Shown: one piece after another, positions 13,918-21,198 of the stretch
Layout: each line of letters begins with the position of its first letter
Position numbering within the stretch: the first letter of the stretch is position 1
Source: a bacterium
Lineage (GTDB): Bacteria > Bacteroidota > Bacteroidia > Cytophagales > Thermonemataceae
Assembly (NCBI GenBank): GCA_025362415.1
Contig: JANYGM010000367.1
Coordinates: 1 to 21,198 of the forward strand
Length of the DNA: 21,198 nt
Direction of reading: 5' to 3'
Program-made: the position numbers and the translations under genes
Notes under the pieces: model-generated
The model's input: only the letters and a program-made list of their open reading frames with translations
The model's database searches: none
What the model was told of the DNA's origin: nothing

Positions 13918-14121
13918 AATATTGTAGTAGCTAATAATGCAATAACTGCAGACGGATTAGCGACAGTTTTTATGGTTGTGGGACTAGATAAAGCCAAAGA
14001 AATTATTACTAATAATCCTGCTTTGAATTTAGATGTTTATCTGATTTATGTCAATGATAAAGGAGAATTTGCAAGTTTTATGAGCAAAAATATGAAAAAA
14101 ATCATACAAGAAGTACAATAA
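13918..14121 (+). pseudogene. 3' remnant of an ApbE-type FAD:protein FMN transferase gene
   Basis: Sixty-seven codons read NIVVANNAITADGLATVFMV, then VGLDKAKEIITNNPALNLDVYLIYVNDKGEF and a basic tail before TAA. The run (A/P)NNAxTADGLAT followed by MxxGLDKAxE and YLIY is the C-terminal signature of ApbE, which attaches FMN to Thr of NqrB/RnfG-like proteins. The family is about 300-340 residues, so over 75 percent is missing: an in-frame TGA at 13915 closes the upstream side and no ApbE motif is seen in 13821-13914. An ATG at 13971 could give a 50-residue peptide but without active-site residues. Best read as a decayed gene end, possibly left by a deletion. Confidence 0.72.
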
Positions 14122-14133
14122 GAGTAAATTATT

Positions 14134-14406
14134 AAACAAAACTCTTAACGCAACAAACAAAACTTTTAACACAACAAACAAAACTCTTAACACAATAAAC
14201 AAAACTCTTAACGTAACAAACAAAACTCTTAACACAACAAACAAAACTCTTAACGTAACAAACAAAACTCTTAACACAACAAACAAAATCCTTCACACAA
14301 CAAACAAAATCCTTCACACAACAAGTAAAACTCTTCACGCAACAAACAAAACTCTTCACGCAACAAGCAAAGTCCTTCACGCAACAAACAAAATCCTTTA
14401 TGCAAC
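14134..14406. repeat. 21-bp minisatellite, 13 units
   Basis: Thirteen contiguous 21-bp units (273 bp exactly). Each begins AAACAAAA (some AAGCAAAR) and ends CTTAACRCAAC or CTTCACRCAAC. The first seven units carry TTAAC and the last six mostly TTCAC, so the array grew from at least two sub-families. It has no spacers. Several frames are open through it (plus: NKTLNAT repeats; minus: Cys-rich FVCCVKS repeats) but none has a credible start, so I regard it as non-coding. The 21-bp period equals two helical turns. Confidence 0.93.
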
Positions 14407-14419
14407 AAGCAAAATAAAC

Positions 14420-14460
14420 AAAAAACAGTCTATAACTTTGCAGTTATAGACTGTTTTTTT
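14420..14460. terminator. Terminator of the RND efflux operon
   Basis: ACAGTCTATAACT and AGTTATAGACTGT form a 13-bp stem with loop TTGC, flanked by an A run and a T run that extend the pairing. It lies 14 bases past the pump stop codon at 14475. The T tract on the plus strand makes it potentially bidirectional. Confidence 0.88.
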
Positions 14461-14474
14461 GTGATTAGGAAAAG

Positions 14475-17400
14475 TTATAAAGTAGGAACAACTATTTTAG
14501 TTTCAGTATCAACTACTTTTACTCCGTTTGAATGTCCATTGCTAGTATTTATGGGTATATCTACGCCATTACTTGCTATAATTGGTGTTTTTTGCTTTAA
14601 TCCTTTCATACGAGCATAGAGCAGGTACATTGCAGGTACAAGCACCAACGTAAGGAAGGTAGCAAATGCTAAACCAAATATCATTGTCCAAGACAATGGA
14701 CCCCAAAACGCTACACTATCTCCCCCAAAATAAATATGAGGATTTAATTCTGTGAACAAAGTTACAAAATCCATATTAAGACCAACCGCAAGTGGCACAA
14801 GACCAAGTATAGTAGCCGTAGCCGTAAGTATTACAGGAGTCATACGAGTTCGTCCTGCCTCAATGATAGCCTCTTTGATGTCCATACCTTGCTCAATCAG
14901 CATATCAGTAAACTCTACCATCAAAATACCATTTCTTACTACTATACCAGAAAGTGCAACTATTCCAATACCTGTCATAATAATAGAAATATTCATACCA
15001 AATATGGCAATGCCTAATAATACCCCTGTAACACTAAATAAAATCTCACTAAGAATGATAATTGGTTTTCCAAATGAATTAAATTGTAAAACTAATATCA
15101 TAAAAATTAGCCCAAGCGCAGTAAGACCCGCACCACCTAAGAAAGCTCCCGTTTCTTTTTGCTGCTCTTGTTCTCCACCCATTTTAATAGTTATTGTTTC
15201 AGGCTTTTGAAACATAGGTAATGCTTCTGTTATTTGTCCCACTATCTCATTAGCATTGAAACCTGTAATTACTCCAGAAGATAACGTAATGATACGTTTT
15301 CCATTCTTACGTTTAATTCCTCCAAAAGTGTTATCATATTTCATATCAGCCACCGCCGACACAGGAACTTGACGCAAAATGCCGCCTTTATTCATATCTC
15401 TAAACGTCATCTTATGGTTCAAAAGCGCAGCAATGTTATCTCTTTGGTCTTTTTGATAACGTAATTGAATAGGATAGTCATCTTTATCATCTTTATACTT
15501 AGAAACTTCTTTCCCAAAGACTGCAGTACGCATCTCTGCACCTATTTGTGCCGTAAAAAGCCCTTCTCTATTGGCTCTCTCTCTATTGATTAAGATAGAA
15601 AGCTGTGGACTATTCGTTTGCACGTCTGAACGCAAATCTTCAATACCCTTAATATTTAAAGAATCAACATACTTTTTGAATTTCTTGCCCGTCGCCACAA
15701 GTTCATCTAAATCATCTCCTTGAATTTCTACTGCTATTGGCGCACCAACAGGAGGTCCTCCAGATTCTTGGTCAACAGATACCTCAATACCAGGTATTCC
15801 TTGCAAAGCAGTACGTACTTCTTCCAAATAAGGACGTGTATTTACGCCATTTCTTCTACCAAACTCTACAAAAGCAACAGAAACTTTACCTTTGTTAGGT
15901 GATGGGCTTCTATCATTTTGGTCTGCACTTGCACCAATAGTAACATTAGAGATAATACTTTCTACTAATGGATTTTTCTTTCCGTTTTTGTGCATTACAT
16001 TTGTTACTCTTTTTTCTACAATACTTGTCAAAGAATCTGTATAGGCTTGGTCTGTGCCAATAGGTAATGTAATAAACGTATTGACGAAGTTAGGGTCTGC
16101 TTTTGGAAAGAAATCTATTCTAGGTTTAGCTATTCCTATCAAAACAAAGCTAAAAACTAACAAAAACATTGTTCCAACTAAGAAAAGCACAGGCTTATAT
16201 CCTCCTAAAACCCACGTAATAATTTTTTTGTAAACATCTTGTACGGCAGGCCAACCTTTCTCTTGGAATTTTCTTACAAGTTTTGACAAAACAAACTGAT
16301 TAAGCGTTATAAGTAAGAATACAAATACTGTCAAATTACCCATTCCAAAGATGCCCAAAGCATAAAACAAAGTAGCAACTGCCGCAAATAAGGTAAGTTT
16401 AATAAAGAATGCTTTTCTGTTCTTACGTTTTTCTTCTTGTGTGAGTGTATGCTCGTCAATGTGAGGTTGCATAAAATCAACTGCAAACACAGGATTTATC
16501 ACATACGCAATAATCAAAGACGCAACAAGTGTAATAATCAGGGTTACAGGCAGAAAATACATAAACTTACCAATAATTCCTGGCCAGAAAGCCAAAGGCA
16601 CGAAAGGTGCAAGCGTTGTAGCCGTTCCAGAGAGTACAGGCAAGAAAACTTCACCTGCCGCTTCCTTAGCCGCTTTCTTAATTGGTACTTTACCATTATC
16701 ATATATTCTATGGGTGTTCTCAATGACGACAATAGCATCATCAACCACAATACCAAGTGCCAAAAGAAAGGCAAAAAGTACAATCATATTCAAAGAAAAG
16801 CCAATAGTCGGCATAATCAAAAATGCTAAAAAGCACGACAAAGGCACAGACATTGCAACAAAGAACGCATTGGTAACACCCATAAAGAACATCAAGATAA
16901 TCACCACCAAAATAAACCCAATAATGATAGTATTGATAAGGTCGTGAAGTGTAACACGAGTTTCTCTAGATTGGTCACCTGTCAAAACGACATTCAAAGA
17001 CTTAGGGAATTTGCCTTCTTTTTTGAGTGTTTCCACAATAGCTCTGCAGCCATCAGATGCTTGTATAAGGTTTTGCCCAGCTTTTTTAATGATGTTTAAT
17101 GTTACAACATTCTTTCCATCAAGACGAGCATAGCTTTCTTTATCTGCAAAATTATCTCTTACTTCTGCAATATCTCTCAAATAAACAGAGCCACCGTTAG
17201 CGGAAGTAATAGCCATATTGCGTATAGTTTCCATATCTTTGAACTCCCCAGAGATATTGATAGAGCGTTTTACTCCGTCCATTGTTACAGTACCACCAGG
17301 AACAGTGCGGTTTTCTGCAGCAACTGCTTGTTCTATGTTGCCAAAGTTCACACTTGCGGCTTCCATTTTGTATTTATCCACATTGATTTGGATTTCTCTA

Positions 17401-17960
17401 TTTCTTGCACCTACAATATCTACCCGAGTAATTTGTGGGAGGGCTTCAATGCGTTCTTCTGCTATTTCTGCAAATGCTTTCAGCTTAGAAAGGTCATAAT
17501 CTCCTGAGATATTGACAAAAAGAATAGGAAAATCAGAGAAATTTATCTCTTGTACGTTTGGAGGAGAAGGCAAATCTTTCGGCAAATCTTGTGCCGCTTT
17601 ATCAACGGCATCTTTGATTTTCTGTTTTGCAGCATCTACATTGACAGATGTATTAAATTCAATGATGATATTAGAAAAATTCTGCAAAGAATTGCTAGTA
17701 TATTTCTTAATGCCACTAATTGATTTAATTTTCTCTTCAATAGGCTTCGTAACAAGGTTTTCCATATCCTTTGGTGCAGTACCAGGATATATTGTACTGA
17801 CATAGATAGTTGGCACTACAATATCAGGGAACTTCTCTTTGGGAAGATTGAAGTACGAATACACGCCTGTAATGCAAAGCAATATAGTCATTACATAGAT
17901 TGCGGTACGGTTTTCTATTGCCCACGAGGAAACAAAGAACTCTTTTACTTTATCTAACAT
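14475..17960 (-). CDS. RND-family efflux pump, inner-membrane subunit
   Basis: A proton-driven trimeric exporter (AcrB/MdtBC superfamily), 1161 residues from the ATG at 17960. After the first membrane helix (about 20-38) come the periplasmic porter loop, the central helices, and in TM4 the proton-relay pair ALGIVVDDAIVVIEN, at positions 407-408 exactly as in AcrB. The second half repeats the layout, with a second periplasmic loop (GGPPVGAPIAVEIQGDD) and TM helices including GIVVRNGILMVEFTD near residue 1010. An extra charged and hydrophobic insert (about 515-590) separates the halves, as in several Bacteroidota pumps. The substrate cannot be told. An upstream TTG at 17993 lies in a GC-rich repeat and is unlikely. 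It is the third gene of the efflux operon, 258 bases after the adaptor. Confidence 0.95.
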   Translation of the reverse strand: MLDKVKEFFVSSWAIENRTAIYVMTILLCITGVYSYFNLPKEKFPDIVVPTIYVSTIYPGTAPKDMENLVTKPIEEKIKSISGIKKYTSNSLQNFSNIIIEFNTSVNVDAAKQKIKDAVDKAAQDLPKDLPSPPNVQEINFSDFPILFVNISGDYDLSKLKAFAEIAEERIEALPQITRVDIVGARNREIQINVDKYKMEAASVNFGNIEQAVAAENRTVPGGTVTMDGVKRSINISGEFKDMETIRNMAITSANGGSVYLRDIAEVRDNFADKESYARLDGKNVVTLNIIKKAGQNLIQASDGCRAIVETLKKEGKFPKSLNVVLTGDQSRETRVTLHDLINTIIIGFILVVIILMFFMGVTNAFFVAMSVPLSCFLAFLIMPTIGFSLNMIVLFAFLLALGIVVDDAIVVIENTHRIYDNGKVPIKKAAKEAAGEVFLPVLSGTATTLAPFVPLAFWPGIIGKFMYFLPVTLIITLVASLIIAYVINPVFAVDFMQPHIDEHTLTQEEKRKNRKAFFIKLTLFAAVATLFYALGIFGMGNLTVFVFLLITLNQFVLSKLVRKFQEKGWPAVQDVYKKIITWVLGGYKPVLFLVGTMFLLVFSFVLIGIAKPRIDFFPKADPNFVNTFITLPIGTDQAYTDSLTSIVEKRVTNVMHKNGKKNPLVESIISNVTIGASADQNDRSPSPNKGKVSVAFVEFGRRNGVNTRPYLEEVRTALQGIPGIEVSVDQESGGPPVGAPIAVEIQGDDLDELVATGKKFKKYVDSLNIKGIEDLRSDVQTNSPQLSILINRERANREGLFTAQIGAEMRTAVFGKEVSKYKDDKDDYPIQLRYQKDQRDNIAALLNHKMTFRDMNKGGILRQVPVSAVADMKYDNTFGGIKRKNGKRIITLSSGVITGFNANEIVGQITEALPMFQKPETITIKMGGEQEQQKETGAFLGGAGLTALGLIFMILVLQFNSFGKPIIILSEILFSVTGVLLGIAIFGMNISIIMTGIGIVALSGIVVRNGILMVEFTDMLIEQGMDIKEAIIEAGRTRMTPVILTATATILGLVPLAVGLNMDFVTLFTELNPHIYFGGDSVAFWGPLSWTMIFGLAFATFLTLVLVPAMYLLYARMKGLKQKTPIIASNGVDIPINTSNGHSNGVKVVDTETKIVVPTL

Positions 17961-17984
17961 ATTTGTATTGGATTTATTGTTATC

Positions 17985-18014
17985 AGCCCCCAAACCCCCA
18001 AAGGGGGCTTTAAA
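17985..18014. repeat. GC-rich palindromic repeat before the pump gene
   Basis: AGCCCCC (17985-17991) pairs with GGGGGCT (18003-18009), with an inner CCCCCAAAGGGGG alternative, then TTTAAA. An inverted relative lies at 18195-18223. Confidence 0.75.
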
Positions 18015-18038
18015 GGCAAGTTAATTAAACTTTTTGTG

Positions 18039-18062
18039 TTGTCCAATGTTTCCATTGGACAA
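18039..18062. repeat. Stem-loop TTGTC...GACAA (copy 1)
   Basis: TTGTCCAATG and CATTGGACAA form a perfect 10-bp stem around TTTC. Read on the minus strand the centre is TGGAAACA, identical to the centre of the stem-loop at 18151-18178. Confidence 0.8.
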
Positions 18063-18150
18063 TAAATAGAGCTTTTAAATACCAGTTTTTGGAGAAAATA
18101 AAACGTAAAAATCATTATTTTTTCCAAAATGAAAAGTCTAAAAGCGCATT

Positions 18151-18178
18151 TGTCGTCAGGTGGAAACACCTGACGACA
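18151..18178. repeat. Stem-loop with GAAA tetraloop (copy 2)
   Basis: TGTCGTCAGGTG and CACCTGACGACA form a perfect 12-bp stem closed by GAAA. It lies in the adaptor-pump gap of the efflux operon and shares base (TTGTC side) and loop with the stem-loop at 18039-18062 in opposite orientation. Confidence 0.85.
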
Positions 18179-18194
18179 CAGGGAATATTGTATT

Positions 18195-18223
18195 AGCTCC
18201 CCTTCGGGGCTGGGGGCTTTAAA
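18195..18223. repeat. GC-rich repeat at the adaptor stop codon
   Basis: AGCTCCCCTTCGGGGCTGGG continues into GGCTTTAAA. It holds a CCCC-TTC-GGGG hairpin and overlaps the TAA of the adaptor gene (18219-18221). It is inverted relative to the repeat at 17985-18014. Confidence 0.7.
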
Positions 18224-19331
18224 ACTTAACCAAATCTCCATCATTAAGGTCTTGATAACCTACTGTAATGAGTTTTTCTCCGCCTGCAAGCCCTGTTTTT
18301 ATTTCTGCAAGACGGTTGTATATCTGCCCTACTTCCACTATTTTTTTACGGACAACTTTCTTACCATTTTCTTCTGATGCTACTAAAACAAAACTATGTT
18401 TTTCATCACTTTGAACAATGTTGATAGGGACAGTCATTGCACTTCCAGCCTGATAATCAACTATTTTTACAATAGTAACCATATTAGGACGAATAGAGGC
18501 ATCAATAGGAATAGCAACTTCCACCTTAAAACTCCTTGTCATTGGGTCAATTACTTGACTGAAAAACACCACACGCCCTTTTAGCTCACGTTTTGTATCA
18601 GGAAGATAAACAATTACATCACTTCCAACCTTTACAGAACCCGCATATCTTTCAGCTACATCAGCCACAGCACGCACATCAGACATATTGACAACTCTTA
18701 TGCCAGGCGCACCAGGCATAGCTGCTTCACCAACTTTCATATAGACGTTTTCAACTGTTCCAGAAATAGAAGAAACAATAGCCGTTTTACTCATTTGTTG
18801 TTGCAAAGTAGCCATACTTAATTCTATGCTTTCTTTGTTGTTTTTAGCGGTTAGATACTGTATTTCTGTACCCACTTTTTGTTCCCAAAGGGCTTTTTGT
18901 CTGTCATAAAAGGTAGTTGCTAATGAAAGTCTTCCTCTCATCTCTTGCAGTTGTTGGTTCATAACGCCTGCATCAATCATTCCGACTACTTGTCCTGCAC
19001 CTACATAATCACCCTCACGCACATACACCGCCGTAACCACGCCAGGCATTTGTGCCGAGATATTAACATTCTTTTTAGAATCAATTTTACCTTGAATTTC
19101 TATAAAGTGTTTAAAATCTCCTCCTTTTACATCTTCTACTGCTACAAGTTTGACCTTAGCATTAGAAGCGGCATCTTGTCCTGTTTCTTTTTCTAACTTA
19201 ACAATTTGTAAGTTAAGTTCTTTTTGTTGTTTTCTTAAAGCGTCTAACTGTGCTTTTTTGTCATCACCTGCGCCTTTACCACAAGCTGTAGCAAGCAAAG
19301 CAACAAGTATTAAAAAAGATATATTTTTCAT
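18219..19331 (-). CDS. RND efflux periplasmic adaptor (membrane fusion) lipoprotein
   Basis: The adaptor that bridges pump and outer-membrane duct, 370 residues. The N-terminus is a type II signal peptide with lipobox LATAC (Cys17), so it is anchored by lipid. A short coiled coil (about 25-50) follows, then the barrel-sandwich (lipoyl-like) half motif VNISAQMPGVVTAVYVREGDYVGAGQVVG (about 90-118), the alpha hairpin (about 125-185), the second lipoyl half VSSISGTVENVYMKVGEAA, and the beta-barrel and membrane-proximal domains ending GYQDLNDGDLVKF. These are the standard parts of the HlyD/AcrA family in order. It lies 97 bases after the outer-membrane factor gene and before the pump, with GC-rich repeats in both gaps. 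Confidence 0.94.
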   Translation of the reverse strand: MKNISFLILVALLATACGKGAGDDKKAQLDALRKQQKELNLQIVKLEKETGQDAASNAKVKLVAVEDVKGGDFKHFIEIQGKIDSKKNVNISAQMPGVVTAVYVREGDYVGAGQVVGMIDAGVMNQQLQEMRGRLSLATTFYDRQKALWEQKVGTEIQYLTAKNNKESIELSMATLQQQMSKTAIVSSISGTVENVYMKVGEAAMPGAPGIRVVNMSDVRAVADVAERYAGSVKVGSDVIVYLPDTKRELKGRVVFFSQVIDPMTRSFKVEVAIPIDASIRPNMVTIVKIVDYQAGSAMTVPINIVQSDEKHSFVLVASEENGKKVVRKKIVEVGQIYNRLAEIKTGLAGGEKLITVGYQDLNDGDLVKF

Positions 19332-19387
19332 AAAAAATGTTTGTTATTTATTATTTGAGATTGATGTTTCTGTTTGCTGTTGTATTA

Positions 19388-19420
19388 AAAGTCCCCTTTG
19401 GGGATTTAGGGGCTACTTTA
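19388..19420. repeat. GC-rich repeat between outer-membrane factor and adaptor genes
   Basis: AAAGTCCCCTTTGGGGATTT continues into AGGGGCTACTTTA. It contains a CCCC-TTT-GGGG hairpin and belongs to the same loose family as those at 17985 and 18195. It ends nine bases before the TolC-like stop codon at 19429. Confidence 0.65.
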
Positions 19421-19428
19421 GTGGCTTT

Positions 19429-20790
19429 TTATTTCTTACCTAATTTCCCAAGAGCCTTATCCAAATCCACCTTAGCAATGAGTGCATCATACAAAGCATT
19501 GTAATAGTTTGTTTCTGCATCTTTTGCGGCAGCTTCCGCATTGGTGATTTCTATATTAGAGCCAACGCCTTGTTTAAATTTAATTTTTGTTATCCTCAAA
19601 ACTTCCGCAGCAAGTGTTTGATTTCTCTTCTGAATTTCCAGAGATGCTTGTGCGTTTGCAAGTGTTATTTTAGCTTGATTAGTTTGGAAATTGATAGCGA
19701 GTTCTAGACTTTTCTTATCTTCATCTAGTTTAAGAAGTTCTATTTTACTTTGTTGAATTTTGTATTTCTTTTGCAAACCATCAAAAATAGGTACATCTAA
19801 CCTTATCCCAAAAAGTCCAAAATTAAACCAATTATTCTTAAAATCTCCCCATTGTTGAAAGTCATTTACTCCAGTATTAAAACCTGTTTGCAAAAAAGCA
19901 GACAAAGTTGGCAAATAAGCCCAACGCTTATTTTTCAAATCTAATGATAAGAGTTTGTTGTTAGTTTCTAATAAAGAATATTCAATGCGGTTTTTGTAAT
20001 CTGCTTTTTCAGAAGTAGCTTCAGTATTAGTAAGTTGATAACTTGTAATATCTCCCTGAACATCAAGCGTATTATCTGCAGGCATTCCCATTTGAAACTT
20101 CAATATTTCATTAGAAAGCTGTATAATTCCTTCTATTTTTGTTTTTTCTGATTTGATATTATTCAAAGAAACTTCTAGTCTGTCTAAGTCTAATTGTTCT
20201 ACAAAACCTTGTTTTTGCAGTTTTTTTGTATCAGAAAAAAAAGAATCCACACGAGCAATATTGTTGTCTAATAATTTTATACGTTCTTTATTCACAATAA
20301 GCAATAAATATGCTTTGGTAACATTTTCTGTAATAGTGATTTTACTTGCTTCTAGGCTTTTTGCAGCAAGTTGTTTGTAAGTATTAGCTGCTTGCAAACC
20401 CACAATATAAGAACCATTAAAAAGCAACTGACTAACTTGTAAAGTGGCATTTCCTAGATAAGTTGTACCAAACTTCACGCCTACTGGTGGCGAGCCATCT
20501 GGTGCATTTGGGTTAAAAAACTTAGCAGGAAGAAAACTCGTTTGGATTTTGTAGTTGTCAATAAATTGAATATTAGCATTGACTTGTGGAAGTCCTATGC
20601 TTATCACATCTTTTACACGAGCTGCTGCACTTTGCGTTTCAAGTTCTGCCTTGCGGATAGTCGTGGCATTTTTATAGGCATAATCAAGGCATTGCTCTAA
20701 TGTAAACGAGTTTTGCGTTGTACTTTTTTCTTGTGCTTGTGCGTGTGTAAGGCACATTAACATAAAAAGTGAAAAAAATAAATGTTTCAT
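19429..20790 (-). CDS. TolC-family outer-membrane efflux protein
   Basis: The outer-membrane duct of the tripartite pump, 453 residues. The signal peptide ends near THAQAQ. The mature part has the duplicated OEP layout: FTLEQCLDYAYKNATTIRKAELE at the start of the first repeat, long alpha-helical hairpins (about 35-75 and 155-230), short beta strands, and the second repeat with PIFDGLQKKYKIQQSK (about 330) and a final coiled segment GSNIEITNAEAAAKDAETNYYNALYDALIAKVDLDKALG. These are typical of the family. It is first in the operon with adaptor and pump. The upstream region has no clear -33/-7 pair; a broken gene ends about 70 bases before its start. Confidence 0.94.
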   Translation of the reverse strand: MKHLFFSLFMLMCLTHAQAQEKSTTQNSFTLEQCLDYAYKNATTIRKAELETQSAAARVKDVISIGLPQVNANIQFIDNYKIQTSFLPAKFFNPNAPDGSPPVGVKFGTTYLGNATLQVSQLLFNGSYIVGLQAANTYKQLAAKSLEASKITITENVTKAYLLLIVNKERIKLLDNNIARVDSFFSDTKKLQKQGFVEQLDLDRLEVSLNNIKSEKTKIEGIIQLSNEILKFQMGMPADNTLDVQGDITSYQLTNTEATSEKADYKNRIEYSLLETNNKLLSLDLKNKRWAYLPTLSAFLQTGFNTGVNDFQQWGDFKNNWFNFGLFGIRLDVPIFDGLQKKYKIQQSKIELLKLDEDKKSLELAINFQTNQAKITLANAQASLEIQKRNQTLAAEVLRITKIKFKQGVGSNIEITNAEAAAKDAETNYYNALYDALIAKVDLDKALGKLGKK

Positions 20791-20830
20791 TTGTTTGGAT
20801 TATTAGAAATTGTGTTATTTGTCTTTAAAA

Positions 20831-20862
20831 TATTTCGTACTTCGTACTTCACACTTCGTACT
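20831..20862. repeat. Heptamer array at a stop codon upstream of the efflux operon
   Basis: On the minus strand it reads as AAGTACG, AAGTGTG, AAGTACG, AAGTACG, beginning directly at the TAA at 20862-20864. It lies between the broken gene and the outer-membrane factor gene. Confidence 0.75.
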
Positions 20863-20990
20863 TATTTATGTCTTCTTGCTTTGATTCTCACATCTGCCCC
20901 AACTGCATTAAGTACCGACAAAGAGAGTTCAAAACCTTTGTAGTAGCTTTCTTGATGATAGTTTTTTGTAATTTGTATCCCTGAGATGAA
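20862..20990 (-). pseudogene. Out-of-frame C-terminal segment of the preceding gene
   Basis: This frame, shifted from the 20929 frame, begins right after a TAA at 20991-20993, has no start codon and encodes FISGIQITKNYHQESYYKGF, then ELSLSVLNAVGADVRIKARRHK and a stop. The composition (amphipathic helix, GADVRIK strand) is like a real domain end. It overlaps the weak tail of the other frame, so it is probably the true C-terminus lost to a frameshift or a sequencing error. Confidence 0.5.
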
Positions 20991-21198
20991 TTAAAATACT
21001 AACATTAAAAGAATCATTTAGTCCGATACTTTGAAGATGCAATGTTAATTTATCAAAATCATCAACATGATACGTTTTAAATCCCTCCATATTTAATTTT
21101 TGTAACATATCGATATATCTTGTTTCATCAATCATTTTATTTATGTTTGCAATATAGGTGACTTTATATATTTGTTTGTACAACTCTTTTCTACTTTT
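20929..21198 (-). CDS. Unidentified protein, 5' end beyond window, probably frameshifted
   Basis: The frame is open from the right edge (KSRKELYKQIYKVTYIAN...) to a TGA at 20929. In-window starts are TTG 21183 and ATG 21135 (MIDETRYIDMLQKLNMEGFK), but the open edge means the gene may begin outside. The visible 89 residues are mixed helix and strand without a motif I can name. In the last 20 residues (RDTNYKKLSSRKLLQRF) the sequence becomes basic and unconvincing. A different minus-strand frame there (20862-20990) encodes a more protein-like tail. A one- or two-base indel near 20985-20995 is the simplest explanation. No function is proposed. Confidence 0.55.
   Translation of the reverse strand, partial: KSRKELYKQIYKVTYIANINKMIDETRYIDMLQKLNMEGFKTYHVDDFDKLTLHLQSIGLNDSFNVSILIHLRDTNYKKLSSRKLLQRF

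Noticed and set aside
14029..14380. Cys-rich FVCCVKS repeat protein on the minus strand
   Set aside because: It is simply a minisatellite read in an open frame; composition is unlike any neighbour, and it overlaps the apbE remnant and the repeat with no promoter.
14134..14406. CRISPR array
   Set aside because: Units are contiguous 21-mers with no unique spacers, and no cas gene is present.
17961..17993. TTG start for the pump gene at 17993
   Set aside because: It lies within a GC-rich repeat; the ATG at 17960 gives a normal N-terminus and places the proton-relay aspartates at 407-408.

Overview
The window looks like a chromosomal segment of a Bacteroidota bacterium, probably of the Cytophagia type (inferred from gene content, not proven). 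The signs are low GC, starts without Shine-Dalgarno sequences, promoter -7 boxes of the form TAnnTTTG, a tRNA without encoded CCA, a TPR-CHAT protein, lipoproteins and SPOR-type proteins typical of the phylum, and many small intergenic repeats. Nearly all genes are on the minus strand. The exceptions are one large FAD/Fe-S oxidoreductase (6115-9177) and a decayed apbE fragment (13918-14121).

Layout from left to right. 1-407: 3'-truncated cytidine deaminase (minus). 408-954: non-coding, holding a roughly 260-bp inverted-repeat element. 955-4009: a secreted TPR-CHAT protease-like protein cut in two by a 119-bp insertion. 4214-5773: two lipoproteins, the second with a (PTT)n linker. 5774-6114: divergent intergenic region with palindromic motifs, a hairpin and a promoter. 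6115-9177: YdiJ/D-2-hydroxyacid dehydrogenase-type FAD and Fe-S protein carrying an in-frame GC-rich repeat. 9245-10072: MscS channel. 10321-12110: three tandem SPOR-like paralogs. 12217-12288: tRNA-Arg(CCU). 12431-13708: seryl-tRNA synthetase. 13709-14474: serS promoter, apbE remnant, a 13-unit 21-bp minisatellite and a terminator. 14475-20790: a tripartite RND efflux operon transcribed leftwards in the order outer-membrane factor, adaptor, pump. 20862-21198: an unidentified, apparently frameshifted gene running off the right edge.

The metabolic genes are ordinary housekeeping or envelope functions. The efflux operon is the one clear multi-gene machine: a TolC-like duct, a periplasmic lipoprotein adaptor and an inner-membrane pump. 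I found no phage, plasmid, CRISPR or defence operon.

The most notable content is repetitive DNA. It includes a nested inverted-repeat element whose arms keep hairpins at the same positions with compensating differences; a short TA-flanked insertion that breaks TPR-CHAT and whose removal restores the frame exactly; a GC-rich palindrome absorbed in frame by the oxidoreductase; heptamer arrays starting at stop codons; paired hairpins sharing one loop; and a helically phased 21-bp array. All of this was read by eye. No database search was run.
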